Positions 35,318 through 43,990 of a stretch of DNA of 64,000 bases are shown here, piece after piece. Position 1 is the stretch's first letter, and every line of letters starts with the position of its first letter. Position numbers and translations under genes: made by a program. Source of the DNA: Achromobacter pestifer (GTDB lineage: Bacteria; Pseudomonadota; Gammaproteobacteria; Burkholderiales; Burkholderiaceae_B); NCBI RefSeq assembly GCF_013267355.1, contig NZ_CP053985.1:6448001-6512000 (forward strand), in the 5' to 3' direction. The notes under the pieces were generated by a model. The model was not told where the DNA came from, ran no database searches, and saw only the letters and a program-made list of their open reading frames with translations.

Positions 35318-36217
35318 ATGGACTTCGACCTGAACCTCATGCGGGTTTTCCTGACCGTGCTGCACGAGCGCAGCGTCACCCGCGCGGCGCAACGCCTGAA
35401 CCTGACGCAGCCCGCCGTGAGCTACGCGCTGGCGCGCCTGCGCGAAAAATTCGACGATCCCTTGTTTGCGCGCACGGCCTCCGGCATGCAGCCCACGCCG
35501 GTCGCCTTTGCCCTGGCCGAACCCATAGAGCGCGGCATGAACAGCTTCGCGGAAGCCGTCAGCCTGCGGCAGCGCTTCGAGCCGGCCAGCAGCACCCGGC
35601 GCTTTCGCCTGTCCATGTCCGATATCGGCGAAATGGTGTTCCTGCCGTCGCTGATGGAACGCGTGCACGCCCTGGCGCCGCGCCTGCAGGTGGAAGTATT
35701 GGAGATCCCGCTGGAACGGCTGCCGCAGGCGCTTAAAGAAGGCGAGGTCGATCTCGCCATCGGCAATCTGGCCGGACTGGGCAGCGAAACCTGCCACGCG
35801 GAACTGTTCAGCGAACGCTACACCTGCATGGGCAGGCGCGGCCATCCGGTGTTGTCGGCGGGCCTCACGCGCAGCCAGTACAAGCGCCTGGACCACATCC
35901 TGGTGGCCTCGCGCGCCAGCGCCCACCGCTTGCTGGACGATGTGCTGAGCGAGGCCGGCCTGCCGCGCAGGCCCTATCTCACCTTGCCGCATTTCTCGGC
36001 CGCGGCCGAGATCGTGCGGCGCACCGATCTCACCATGACCCTGCCGCTGCGGGCCGCGGTCTGGTTCAACCAGGACGACGCGTTTCAGATACGCCCGCTG
36101 CCCATCGCGCTGCCGCCGCTGTCCGTGACCGTGCATTGGCACGCCCGCTTCGAAAGCGACCCGGGCACCGTCTGGTTGCGCCGCCTAGTGGTGGAGACGC
36201 TGGCGGACCCGGCCTGA
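35318..36217 (+). CDS. LysR-family transcriptional regulator (NodD/PcpR-like)
   Basis: 299 residues. The N-terminal DNA-binding domain (MRVFLTVLHERSVTRAAQRL, LTQPAVSYALARLREKFDDP) and the following LFARTASGMQPTP are typical of the NodD/LinR branch. The C-terminal domain is the inducer-binding fold. It is divergent from the CoA-ligase operon, with a palindromic motif in the gap, and probably controls that operon. Confidence 0.88.
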   Translation: MDFDLNLMRVFLTVLHERSVTRAAQRLNLTQPAVSYALARLREKFDDPLFARTASGMQPTPVAFALAEPIERGMNSFAEAVSLRQRFEPASSTRRFRLSMSDIGEMVFLPSLMERVHALAPRLQVEVLEIPLERLPQALKEGEVDLAIGNLAGLGSETCHAELFSERYTCMGRRGHPVLSAGLTRSQYKRLDHILVASRASAHRLLDDVLSEAGLPRRPYLTLPHFSAAAEIVRRTDLTMTLPLRAAVWFNQDDAFQIRPLPIALPPLSVTVHWHARFESDPGTVWLRRLVVETLADPA

Positions 36218-36236
36218 GCCCGCGCAGGCGCGACGC

Positions 36237-37169
36237 TTATCGCATCGCGCCCAGCATCAGGCCCAGGTTCTGCACCGCCGCGCCCGACGCGCCCTTGCCC
36301 AGGTTGTCGAACACCGCCGTCAGCAGCACCTGCCCGTGCTGCGCATTGCCGTAGACGGCCAGGCGCAGATCGTTGGTGCCATTGAGCGCCTGCGGATCCA
36401 GATGCGTATGGGCGGCCGCGTCCTGCGGCGCCACGACCTGCACGTGCCTGGCGCCCTCGTAGTGCTGCTGCAGGCAGGCGTGCAGGCGCTCCATGGCCAC
36501 GCCCGCCGGCAGCAGGCGCAGCTGCAGCGGCACGGTCAGGACGATGCCCTGGCGGTAGGCGCCATAGGCCGGTACGAACACCGGCCGCTGCGTCAGGCCC
36601 GCATGCCGTTCGATCTCGGGCGTGTGCTTGTGCGCCAGGCCCAGGCCGTAGAGCTGGAACGCCGGTCCCGGCACGCCGTCCGCGGCTTCGTAGGCGTCCA
36701 CCGCCGTGCGACCGCCGCCCGAATAGCCGGACACCGCGTGCACCACCACCGGATAGTCGGCCGGCACCAGTCCGGCACGCACCAGGGGGCCCAGCAAGGC
36801 GACCGCGCCCGTCGGATAGCAGCCGGGGTTGCTGACGCGCCGCGCCTGGGCGATCAGCCCGGCCTGCTCCGCGTTCATTTCCGGAAAACCATAGACCCAG
36901 CCCGGCGTCGTGCGGTGGGCGGAACTGGCATCTATCACCCGGACCGCGGGATTGACGATGGAAGCGGCGGCCTGGCGCGCCGGCTCGTCCGGCAGGCAGA
37001 GGATGGCGATGTCGCAGCCGTTGATCGCCTGCGCGCGGCGCTGCGGGTCCTTGCGTTCGGCCTCCGGCAGTGTCAACAGCCGCAGATCCGTGCGCCCGTG
37101 CAGGCGTTCGTGGATCTGCAGGCCGGTGGTGCCCTGGTCGCCGTCGATGAAAACTAGAGGTTGGGTCAT
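36237..37169 (-). CDS. argC: N-acetyl-gamma-glutamyl-phosphate reductase, type 2
   Basis: 310 residues from ATG 37169 ([20 protein letters not shown]); longer in-frame starts would cover the promoter. The short N-terminal NAD(P) motif DGDQGTTG and the catalytic Cys in [10 protein letters not shown] (Cys117), with GYSGGGRT after it, identify the short type-2 ArgC branch. It reduces N-acetylglutamyl-5-phosphate to the semialdehyde in arginine biosynthesis. It stands alone, convergent with one LysR gene and divergent from another. Confidence 0.9.
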   Translation of the reverse strand: MTQPLVFIDGDQGTTGLQIHERLHGRTDLRLLTLPEAERKDPQRRAQAINGCDIAILCLPDEPARQAAASIVNPAVRVIDASSAHRTTPGWVYGFPEMNAEQAGLIAQARRVSNPGCYPTGAVALLGPLVRAGLVPADYPVVVHAVSGYSGGGRTAVDAYEAADGVPGPAFQLYGLGLAHKHTPEIERHAGLTQRPVFVPAYGAYRQGIVLTVPLQLRLLPAGVAMERLHACLQQHYEGARHVQVVAPQDAAAHTHLDPQALNGTNDLRLAVYGNAQHGQVLLTAVFDNLGKGASGAAVQNLGLMLGAMR

Positions 37170-37252
37170 GGCGCTTGCATCCTGGATCAAAGGGTGCGCC
37201 TGAAGGTTCCGGGCGCAGGACTCCATCATCGGCCCGGATACTAGATAATAAA

Positions 37253-37269
37253 AGTCGAATATCATGACT
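37253..37269. promoter_or_regulatory. LysR T-N11-A box between argC and its divergent regulator
   Basis: AGTC, 9-nt spacer, GACT: a perfect inverted repeat that satisfies T-N11-A exactly. It lies 32 bp before the LysR start and 83 bp before argC. A good candidate site for the LysR protein encoded at 37301. Confidence 0.5.
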
Positions 37270-37300
37270 ATCCAATTCAGCTTTCCTGAACGACACCACC

Positions 37301-38194
37301 ATGCGTGAAATCAGCCTGGACCGCCTGCGCACCCTGGTCGCCATCGCCGACCTGGGTTCGTTCGCAGACGCCGCCCGCGCCCTGCATCTGGCGCCGCCCA
37401 CCGTCAGCCTGCACGTCGCCGACCTGGAAGCGCGCATCGGCGCGCCGCTGCTCACGCGCAAGCGCGGCCAGGTCCGCCCCACCTCCATCGGCGAAACCCT
37501 GCTGGAACGCGCGCGCCGCCTGCTGGCCGAGGCCGACCAGGCGCTGGACGACGTGCAGCGGCAGGTGCAGGGACTGGCCGGACGCGTGCGGCTGGGCGCC
37601 TCCACCGGCGCCATCGCCCATCTGCTGCCGCAGGCCCTGGAAACGCTGGGCCGCAACCACCCCGGCATCGACGTGCAGGTGGCCGTGCTGACTTCGCAGG
37701 AAACCCTGTTGCGCCTGGCCGACGGTTCGCTGGACCTGGGCCTGGTGGCCCTGCCCCAACCGCCGCTGGAAGGCCTGGTGCTGCGCCCCTGGCGGCGCGA
37801 CCCGGTCGTGGCCTTCCTGCCCGCGGGCTGGAAAGCGCCCGCGCGCCTGACGCCGGCCTGGCTGGCCGAACGGCCGCTGATCCTGAACGACGCCAGCACG
37901 CGGCTGTCGCGCCTGACGGGAGAATGGTTCGCCGCGGCGGGCCTGAACCCGCGCGCCCGCATCCAGCTGAATTACAACGACGCGATCAAGAGCCTGGTGG
38001 CCGCCGGCTACGGCGCCACGCTGCTGCCGCACGAGGCTACCGCGCCGCAGCTGGATCCGCGCATCGAGATGCGCGCGCTGCGGCCCGCGCTATGGCGCCC
38101 GCTGGGCATCGCGCACCGCGCCGGGCAGGTAGAGCAAGCCACCCGGCACGTGCTGGACGTGCTGTGGGAGCTGCGCGCCTCACCCGCCCGCTGA
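37301..38194 (+). CDS. LysR-family transcriptional regulator divergent from argC
   Basis: 297 residues. The helix-turn-helix segment is [23 protein letters not shown] with [20 protein letters not shown] after it, an LrhA/PecT-like branch. The C-terminal domain is a normal LysR sensory fold. It faces argC across a 131-bp gap holding a T-N11-A palindrome, so it may regulate argC, itself, or both. Its 3' end overlaps the convergent CLC gene by 15 bp. Confidence 0.88.
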   Translation: MREISLDRLRTLVAIADLGSFADAARALHLAPPTVSLHVADLEARIGAPLLTRKRGQVRPTSIGETLLERARRLLAEADQALDDVQRQVQGLAGRVRLGASTGAIAHLLPQALETLGRNHPGIDVQVAVLTSQETLLRLADGSLDLGLVALPQPPLEGLVLRPWRRDPVVAFLPAGWKAPARLTPAWLAERPLILNDASTRLSRLTGEWFAAAGLNPRARIQLNYNDAIKSLVAAGYGATLLPHEATAPQLDPRIEMRALRPALWRPLGIAHRAGQVEQATRHVLDVLWELRASPAR

Positions 38195-39967
38195 GGGCGT
38201 GCGGCGGAAGTACGCGGTGCGCTGGCTTTCCTCGCGCAGGCGCCGCGCGCGGGAGCGGAACAGGTCCTTGCGCCCGACGATGCCCACCAGCCGGCCGTTG
38301 GCCCGGTCCAGGATGGGCACGCGGCCCGCGCCGGTCAGCGCCATGCGGTCGGCGATCTGGCTGGCCAGTTCCTCGGGATGGCCATACACCAGGTCGCGGC
38401 CTTGCAGCGCCTCGCCCAGGGTGCGCCCGGTCTGCTCGTCGTCGATGGCCCAGGCCAGCGTATCGGCGCGCGTGACTTCGCCCACCACCGCGCCCTCGGC
38501 ATCCAGCACCGGATAGCTGGTGTGCACCGGCTGCGCCGTCGTGAAATGCGCGATGGCCTGCGCCACCGTCCAGTCGGCCGGCAGGGTCTGCACCGGCGTG
38601 GTCATCACCTGGCTGACCCGCAGCAGGTCGAAGGGGTCCACGCGGTACTCGCGGCTGATGTGGTGCCCGCGCCGCGCGATCTTCTCGGTCAGGATGGAGC
38701 GCTTGAGCAGCAACACCGTCATCCCATACGCGAACACGCAGGCTGCCAATACCGGCAGGAGCGCGCCCATGTCGCCGGTCAGTTCCACCGCGAACAGGGT
38801 CGCGGTCAGCGGCGCGCGCATGGTGCCGCCCATCATCGCCGCCATGCCCAGCAGCGCCCAGAAGCCCGGATCGGCCTGCGGCAGCAGCGGCGTGGCCAGC
38901 GCGCCCAGCGCGCCGCCGAATATCAGCAGCGGCGCCAGCACGCCGCCCGAGGTCCCCGAGCCCAGCGCGACGGACCAGATGATGACCTTGACCGCCAGAA
39001 GCAGCAGCACGGCCCGGAATGCCAGGTCGCCCGCCAGCAGATGGCGGATGTTGTCATAGCCCACGCCCAGCGCCGCCGGCTCGATCAGCCCGCCCACGCC
39101 GATGACCAGGCCGCCGAAGGCCGGCCACCACATCCAGTGCAGCGGCAGTTTTTCGAACAGGTCCTCGGCGGCGTAGACCATGGAGGTCAGCACGCCCGAA
39201 CCCAGCCCCGCCAGCACGCCCACGGCGGCGCAGGCCAGCAGATGCGCGGGCGTGAACGTCAGCGAACCCGAATACGCGAATATCGGCCCGCCATCCAGCA
39301 TGAAGGCGCGCGTGGCCGCGGCCACCAACGCGGCCATCGCCACCGGCAGGAAGCTGCGCGGCTTCCATTCGAACAGCAGCAGCTCGACCGCCAGCAGCAC
39401 CGCCGCCAATGGCGTGGCGAAGATGGCCGTCATGCCCGCGGCGGCGCCGGCCACCAGCAGGGTCTTGCGCTCGCCGTCGTCCAGGTGGATGGTCTGCGCC
39501 AACAGCGAGCCGATGGCGCCGCCCGTCATGATGATGGGGCCCTCGGCGCCAAACGGGCCGCCCGTGCCGATGGAGATGGCGGAAGACACCGGCTTCAACA
39601 CCGCCACCTTGGGCTGGATGCGGCTCTTGCCGATCAGGATGGCCTCCATCGCTTCCGGAATCCCGTGGCCGCGGATCTTTTCCGAACCGTAACGCGCCAT
39701 GAGACCGATGATGAGGCAGCCCACCACTGGAATGGCCACGGAGGCCAGTCCCAGGTGGCCTGTCGTGATGGGCTGGTCCTCGAAGGAAAACTGGTGGTGG
39801 TAGGCCAGATTGGTGCAGAGCGCGATCAGGCGCAGCAAGGCCCAGGCCGCAGCCACGCTGGCCAGGCCAACCGGAATGGCCAGGCCCATGAGCAGGACCA
39901 CGCGCTTGTCCGTGGTGAAGTCGCCCAGGCGCAACGCGGCCCGGGCGGAGGAAGAAGTGGGAGGCAT
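38180..39967 (-). CDS. CLC-family chloride channel/antiporter with C-terminal CBS pair
   Basis: 595 residues. The membrane part (about 1-440) has the CLC motifs: GTGGPFGAEGP with the gating Glu, GSGTSGGVLAP, and MGGTMRAPLTATLFAVELTG. The C-terminal part has two CBS modules (VSQVMTTPVQTLPADWTVAQ; RVPILDRANGRLVGIVGRKD), which in other proteins bind adenine nucleotides and gate transport. The short-membrane, CBS-containing form is common in Gram-negative bacteria. It is divergent from a MarR gene whose operator lies 43 bp before its start. Confidence 0.9.
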   Translation of the reverse strand: MPPTSSSARAALRLGDFTTDKRVVLLMGLAIPVGLASVAAAWALLRLIALCTNLAYHHQFSFEDQPITTGHLGLASVAIPVVGCLIIGLMARYGSEKIRGHGIPEAMEAILIGKSRIQPKVAVLKPVSSAISIGTGGPFGAEGPIIMTGGAIGSLLAQTIHLDDGERKTLLVAGAAAGMTAIFATPLAAVLLAVELLLFEWKPRSFLPVAMAALVAAATRAFMLDGGPIFAYSGSLTFTPAHLLACAAVGVLAGLGSGVLTSMVYAAEDLFEKLPLHWMWWPAFGGLVIGVGGLIEPAALGVGYDNIRHLLAGDLAFRAVLLLLAVKVIIWSVALGSGTSGGVLAPLLIFGGALGALATPLLPQADPGFWALLGMAAMMGGTMRAPLTATLFAVELTGDMGALLPVLAACVFAYGMTVLLLKRSILTEKIARRGHHISREYRVDPFDLLRVSQVMTTPVQTLPADWTVAQAIAHFTTAQPVHTSYPVLDAEGAVVGEVTRADTLAWAIDDEQTGRTLGEALQGRDLVYGHPEELASQIADRMALTGAGRVPILDRANGRLVGIVGRKDLFRSRARRLREESQRTAYFRRTPSAGG

Positions 39968-40009
39968 GTTCGAAGAGAGGAAGAATTCCGCAGGGATTTG
40001 CGATACGTC

Positions 40010-40034
40010 ATATATATCGTATCACGACATATAT
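40010..40034. promoter_or_regulatory. MarR-type operator between the CLC and MarR genes
   Basis: ATATATATCGT, spacer ATC, ACGACATATAT: an 11-3-11 inverted repeat with one mismatch, in the 80-bp divergent gap. The size and symmetry suit a MarR dimer. It lies 13 bp before the MarR start and 42 bp before the CLC start, so binding would repress both. Confidence 0.72.
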
Positions 40035-40047
40035 TAGAATCGGCCAG

Positions 40048-40500
40048 GTGAAACAGCCCCCGCCCCCTACCCAGTTGACCTCCACGGACTACGAACTGCT
40101 GGCCGACTTCCGCTACGCGCTGCGCCGCTTCGCCGCGTTCAGCGAAAACGCGGCCGCCGGACTGGACCTGATGCCGCAACAGCACCAGGCCCTGCTCGCC
40201 ATCAAGGGCACCCGCAAGAACGCCCCGGGCCGCCGCGGCCTGTACGTGGGCGAGATCGCCGAACGCCTCTTGATCCGTCCCCACACCGCCGCCGAACTGG
40301 TGGGCCGCCTGGCGCGCCTGGACCTGGTCAGCCGCGAAGCTGATCCCGAGGATGGCCGCCGCGTCGAGGTGGTGCTGACCGCCCGCGCCGAACGCATGCT
40401 CGAAGACCTGTCGGCCTCGCACCTGGAAGAGCTGCGCGCCATGCGCCCGCTGCTGACGCGCCTGCTCACGCGCATCGGCGACGACTCCGGCAGCGCCTGA
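40048..40500 (+). CDS. MarR-family transcriptional regulator
   Basis: 150 residues starting at GTG 40048. The winged helix is VGEIAERLLIRPHTAAELVG RL with the wing LVSREADPEDGRRVEVVLT; the flanking helices carry the dimer interface (DFRYALRRFAAFSENAAAGL). It is divergent from the CLC gene and is followed by the HPP gene, with an excellent operator overlapping its own promoter. It likely represses the anion-transport genes on both sides. Confidence 0.88.
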   Translation: MKQPPPPTQLTSTDYELLADFRYALRRFAAFSENAAAGLDLMPQQHQALLAIKGTRKNAPGRRGLYVGEIAERLLIRPHTAAELVGRLARLDLVSREADPEDGRRVEVVLTARAERMLEDLSASHLEELRAMRPLLTRLLTRIGDDSGSA

Positions 40501-40511
40501 ATCCCGCCCCG

Positions 40512-40529
40512 CTGCATAAGCTTATGCAG
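40512..40529. promoter_or_regulatory. 18-bp perfect palindrome before the HPP gene
   Basis: CTGCATAAG joined to CTTATGCAG is a perfect 18-bp palindrome 11 bp after the MarR stop. GATAAATTATC (40548-40558) and GCGACATATCG (40564-40574), similar to a half of the MarR operator, follow. It is probably an operator or promoter element; no T tract supports a terminator. Confidence 0.45.
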
Positions 40530-40574
40530 TGCAGCTTTGCCCCGCGTGATAAATTATCGCCCCGCGACATATCG

Positions 40575-41747
40575 ATGCGCGAGGAGATCGTTTTGGGTGT
40601 AGCAATCAAGCGCTGGCTGGGCTCGTTCGCGCCAGCGCCGGTAGGTGTCAACGGACGCGAAAAACTGTACGGCGCGCTGGGCGCGCTGCTCGGCCTGTTC
40701 TGCACGGAATGGGTGGGCCGCCACGCGCTGGGCGACGCCAGCCCCTGGTTCATCGCCCCCATGGGTGCGTCCGCCGTGCTGCTGTTCGCCGCCCCCGCCA
40801 GTCCGCTCGCCCAGCCCTGGTCCATCATGGCCGGCAATCTGGTCTCGGCCCTGATTGGCGTGTTTTGCGCCCAATTCATCCCCGTGCCCGGCGTGGCCGC
40901 CGCCGTGGCGGTGGCCCTGGCCATCGGCGCCATGTTCTCCTTGCGCTGCCTGCATCCGCCCAGCGGCGCGGTGGCGCTGACCGCGGTGCTGGGCGGCCCC
41001 GCGGTCGCCAGCCTGGGCTATGGCTTCGCGCTGTGGCCCGTGGCGCTGAATTCCGCCATCCTGCTGTGCATCGCCGTGGTCTTCAATGGCGCGCTCAAGC
41101 GCAACTATCCGCGCCGCCATGCCGATCCGGCCGCCGGCCACAATACGCGCGACCTCGCTCCCAGCGCCCGCCTGGGCTTCAGCCTGACCGACCTGGACGA
41201 AGCGCTCACGCAGCGCGGCGAGCTGCTGGACATCAGCAAGGAAGACCTGGAAGAAATCGTCCTGGCCGCGGAAATGCGCGCCAGCGTGCGCCGCTTCGGC
41301 GACGTGCATTGCGCCGACATCATGTCGCGCGACGTGGTCACGGTGCAGGCCCAGGATCCGCTGGACTACGCCGTGCGCCTGTTCGACAAGCATCGCCTGC
41401 AGGCCTTGCCGGTGCTGGATTCGGCCGGCCGCTACGCCGGCATGGTCAGCCAGGGCGATGTGCTGGCGCGCCGGACCCGGCTGGCCGCCGTCGACGCGGA
41501 CGCCGCGCCCGACCTGCTGGTGGCCGACTGCATGCGCAGCGAAGTCCCCTTCGCCACCCCCGGCCTGCCCGTCATCGAACTGGCGCGCCCCATGTCCGAC
41601 AGCCTGCATTGCGTGCCGGTGCTGGATGAAGCGCGCAACCTGGTCGGACTGGTAACGCAATCGGACCTGGTGGCGGCGCTGTACCAGATCGCGCTCGCGG
41701 CCAGCTCGCAGGCGCCGGACCCTGACGCCCAGCGGCTGGCGGCCTGA
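40575..41747 (+). CDS. HPP-family membrane protein with C-terminal CBS pair
   Basis: About 390 residues. Four or five helices form the HPP domain, with SPWFIAPMGASAVLLFAAPA and the family motif in RCLHPPSGAVALTAVLGG. Two CBS modules follow (DIMSRDVVTVQAQDPLDYAV; CVPVLDEARNLVGLVTQSDL). HPP proteins of plants and cyanobacteria transport nitrite. The start is uncertain: ATG 40524 or 40575, or TTG 40593, which alone has a strong GAGGAG six nt before it. Together with the CLC gene it suggests a CBS-sensed anion transport pair under one MarR protein. Confidence 0.85.
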   Translation: MREEIVLGVAIKRWLGSFAPAPVGVNGREKLYGALGALLGLFCTEWVGRHALGDASPWFIAPMGASAVLLFAAPASPLAQPWSIMAGNLVSALIGVFCAQFIPVPGVAAAVAVALAIGAMFSLRCLHPPSGAVALTAVLGGPAVASLGYGFALWPVALNSAILLCIAVVFNGALKRNYPRRHADPAAGHNTRDLAPSARLGFSLTDLDEALTQRGELLDISKEDLEEIVLAAEMRASVRRFGDVHCADIMSRDVVTVQAQDPLDYAVRLFDKHRLQALPVLDSAGRYAGMVSQGDVLARRTRLAAVDADAAPDLLVADCMRSEVPFATPGLPVIELARPMSDSLHCVPVLDEARNLVGLVTQSDLVAALYQIALAASSQAPDPDAQRLAA

Positions 41748-41757
41748 GCGCCAGCCC

Positions 41758-41773
41758 TCCGTAGCCCTACGGA
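41758..41773. promoter_or_regulatory. Palindromic response-regulator site 1 (before the sensor kinase)
   Basis: TCCGTAGCCCTACGGA is a 7-2-7 palindrome 37 bp before the kinase start. A CATAAT -10-like element lies at 41798. The same core recurs before the HbpS-like gene at 43886, so it is very likely the binding site of the FixJ/LuxR-type regulator encoded between them. Confidence 0.7.
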
Positions 41774-41810
41774 TTCCTGCCCGCGCCGGCCGCAAGGCAT
41801 AATTTCAGGC

Positions 41811-43244
41811 GTGAATCCCCTATCGCGCGCTCGCGCCTTCTTCTGCTGGCTGGTCCTGTTCGCCCTCGGCGCCTTCTGGATCGGGCGGCAGGACTATGTG
41901 GACCAGTACGAACGCTTCACCCAAAGCACCAGCGTGGCGCAGCGCATGCTGAGCCAGAAGACGGTGCAGCATGAAGCCGTGCTGGCGACCCTGGCCGCCC
42001 TGTCCCATCCCCCGGCGCCCGAACGTCTGTATCCCAGCCTGCAACCGGCCATGCCGCAACTCCTGGGGCTGGGCTACCTGCCTGGCGGCGCCTGGTCCGG
42101 CAGCGTGGCGGAACCTGCGGGCCTGGCGGCGGCCGTTGAACGCGCGCGCGGCCTGGGCCGGCCGGTGACGCTGCCGGTGGACCAGGCCCGCTACTGGCTG
42201 GTGGCCCCTTCGGGCTGGAGCCTGCTGCTGGACGCCAGCCAGCTGGTGCCCGCGGCCGACTTTCCTCCCGGCCTGGCCAACCTGAGCTTGAACGTGAACC
42301 AGACGCCGCTCCCCCTCCTGGACAAGCAGCCGGACGCGGCCGTCCTCGGCTGGCCGCTGGCCCTGCAAAAACCGCTGGGCGCGGCCAGCCAGCCCTTCCA
42401 GATGCGCAGCACGCGCAAGCTGACCCCGAACGCCTGGCCGTGGGCCACCTGGCTGGCCTGGGGCTTGGCCAGCGCGCTGCTGGTGGCCGGCGCCGCGGCC
42501 TGGCAGCGTTCGCGCGCCCAGGCCCGCCGCCAGCAGGAACAGCTGCGCCTGGGCGCCATGGCCCGCCTGAGCACGCTGGGCGAAATGGCCGCGGGCATCG
42601 CCCACGAACTGAACCAGCCGCTGACCGCCATCCTGGCCCAGACCCGGGCCGCCCAGCGGCTGCTGGACGACGAAGAGGAACGCCCCGCCGTGCGCCATGC
42701 GCTCCTGGCCAGCGCCGAACAGGCCAAGCGCGCCGCCGACATCATCAGCCGCATGCGCGCCCTGGTGCAGCCCAGCTCGCCCGCCCGGCGCGAAGCGCTG
42801 GACCCCGACGCGCTGGTGGCGTCGCTGCGCTTTCTGCGCGAAGCGGAACTGGCCCGGCAAGGCATACGGCTGAACTGGCACAACGCCAGCCCCGGCGTCC
42901 GTCCGCTGGGCGACCGAGTGGCGCTGGAGCAGATCCTGCACAACCTGGTGCAGAACGCCGCCGATGCGCTGGCCGACGTCCCAGGGCCGCGCCAGATTTC
43001 GCTGGAGGGCCGCGCCGACGGCGACGACTACCTGTTCAGCGTCAGCGACACCGGCCCCGGCATCGCCGCCGATGCGCTGCCGCGCCTGTTCGCCCCCTTC
43101 TACACCACGCGGCCACAAGGCATGGGCCTGGGACTGGCGCTGTGCGACACGCTGGCCGGCTCCATGGACGGCCGCATCGCCGCGCGCAACCTCAGCCCGG
43201 CAGGCGCCTGCTTCACGGTAAGCCTGCCGCGCGCCGCCGCCTGA
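41811..43244 (+). CDS. Membrane sensor histidine kinase
   Basis: 477 residues from GTG 41811. Helix 1 (about 10-25) and helix 2 (about 212-230) enclose a periplasmic sensor of about 180 residues. The H-box is MAAGIAHELNQPLTAI (His265); the N-box HNLVQNAADALADV, the G1 box VSDTGPGIAADAL, the F box FAPFYTTRPQG and the G2 box MGLGLALC follow. It phosphorylates the next gene product. A 16-bp palindrome shared with the HbpS-like gene is just upstream, suggesting autoregulation. The sensed signal may involve the secreted HbpS-like protein. Confidence 0.92.
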   Translation: MNPLSRARAFFCWLVLFALGAFWIGRQDYVDQYERFTQSTSVAQRMLSQKTVQHEAVLATLAALSHPPAPERLYPSLQPAMPQLLGLGYLPGGAWSGSVAEPAGLAAAVERARGLGRPVTLPVDQARYWLVAPSGWSLLLDASQLVPAADFPPGLANLSLNVNQTPLPLLDKQPDAAVLGWPLALQKPLGAASQPFQMRSTRKLTPNAWPWATWLAWGLASALLVAGAAAWQRSRAQARRQQEQLRLGAMARLSTLGEMAAGIAHELNQPLTAILAQTRAAQRLLDDEEERPAVRHALLASAEQAKRAADIISRMRALVQPSSPARREALDPDALVASLRFLREAELARQGIRLNWHNASPGVRPLGDRVALEQILHNLVQNAADALADVPGPRQISLEGRADGDDYLFSVSDTGPGIAADALPRLFAPFYTTRPQGMGLGLALCDTLAGSMDGRIAARNLSPAGACFTVSLPRAAA

Positions 43245-43261
43245 CGACGCAGGAATCTCCC

Positions 43262-43870
43262 ATGCTCGAACAATCCCCTCTGGTCTATCTGGTCGACGAC
43301 GACGACGCCGTGCGCGACGGCCTGGCGCTGCTGCTGCGCAGCGTAGGCCTGCGCAGTGAGAGCCACGGCGATCCGCTGGCATTCCTGGCCCAGTTGCACC
43401 CGCAATCCATCGGCTGCGTGGTCCTGGACATCCGCATGCCCGGCATCAGCGGCCTGGATGTGCTGAGCCGGCTGGCCGAGCAATCCGACCTGCCCGTGGT
43501 CATGCTGACCGGCCACGCCAACGTGGACCTGTGCCGCCGCGCGTTCAAGGGCGGCGCCATGGAATTCCTGCAAAAACCCGTGGACGACGACGTCTTCCTG
43601 GACGCCGTGCAGGCGGCCGTGCGCACCCACATCGCCAGCCGCGACAAGCTCGCCGTGACCCAGGCCGCGCAGGAACGGCTGGACAAGTTGTCCGGGCGCG
43701 AGCGCGACGTGCTGGAACGCATCGTCCAGGGCCTGAGCAACAAGGAGATCGCGCGCGAGTTCGACCTGTCGCCGCGCACCGTCGAAACCTACCGCGCCAA
43801 CGTCTTCGCCAAGCTGGAAGCGGAAAACCTGGCCGGGCTGATCCGCGAGTATGCGGGGCTGCTGGGTTAG
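43262..43870 (+). CDS. FixJ/NarL-like response regulator
   Basis: 202 residues from ATG 43262, 17 nt after the kinase stop. The receiver has the acidic pocket VDDDDAVRDG, phospho-acceptor Asp56 in VVLDIRMPG, Thr in VVMLTGHAN and Lys in EFLQKPVDDD. A LuxR-type helix-turn-helix follows (LSGRERDVLERIVQGLSNKE; LSPRTVETYRANVFAKL). It should bind the repeated palindrome found before the kinase gene and before the HbpS-like gene. Confidence 0.92.
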   Translation: MLEQSPLVYLVDDDDAVRDGLALLLRSVGLRSESHGDPLAFLAQLHPQSIGCVVLDIRMPGISGLDVLSRLAEQSDLPVVMLTGHANVDLCRRAFKGGAMEFLQKPVDDDVFLDAVQAAVRTHIASRDKLAVTQAAQERLDKLSGRERDVLERIVQGLSNKEIAREFDLSPRTVETYRANVFAKLEAENLAGLIREYAGLLG

Positions 43871-43885
43871 GACTTGCACAGGTAA

Positions 43886-43905
43886 CCTCCGTAGCCCTAC
43901 GGAGG
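43886..43905. promoter_or_regulatory. Palindromic response-regulator site 2 (before the HbpS-like gene)
   Basis: CCTCCGTAG, CC, CTACGGAGG is a perfect 9-2-9 palindrome 85 bp before the HbpS-like start and contains the full 16-bp core of the site at 41758. A half-site GCGTAG follows at 43911, and a TTTAAT -10-like element at 43947. It marks the gene as a target of the two-component system. Confidence 0.72.
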
Positions 43906-43990
43906 CCCCAGCGTAGCCGACCGAATACCGCCGAACGGCCGCCATCTTTAATCTGTCTGTTCCTGTCACCGACCCACAAAGGACACAGAC

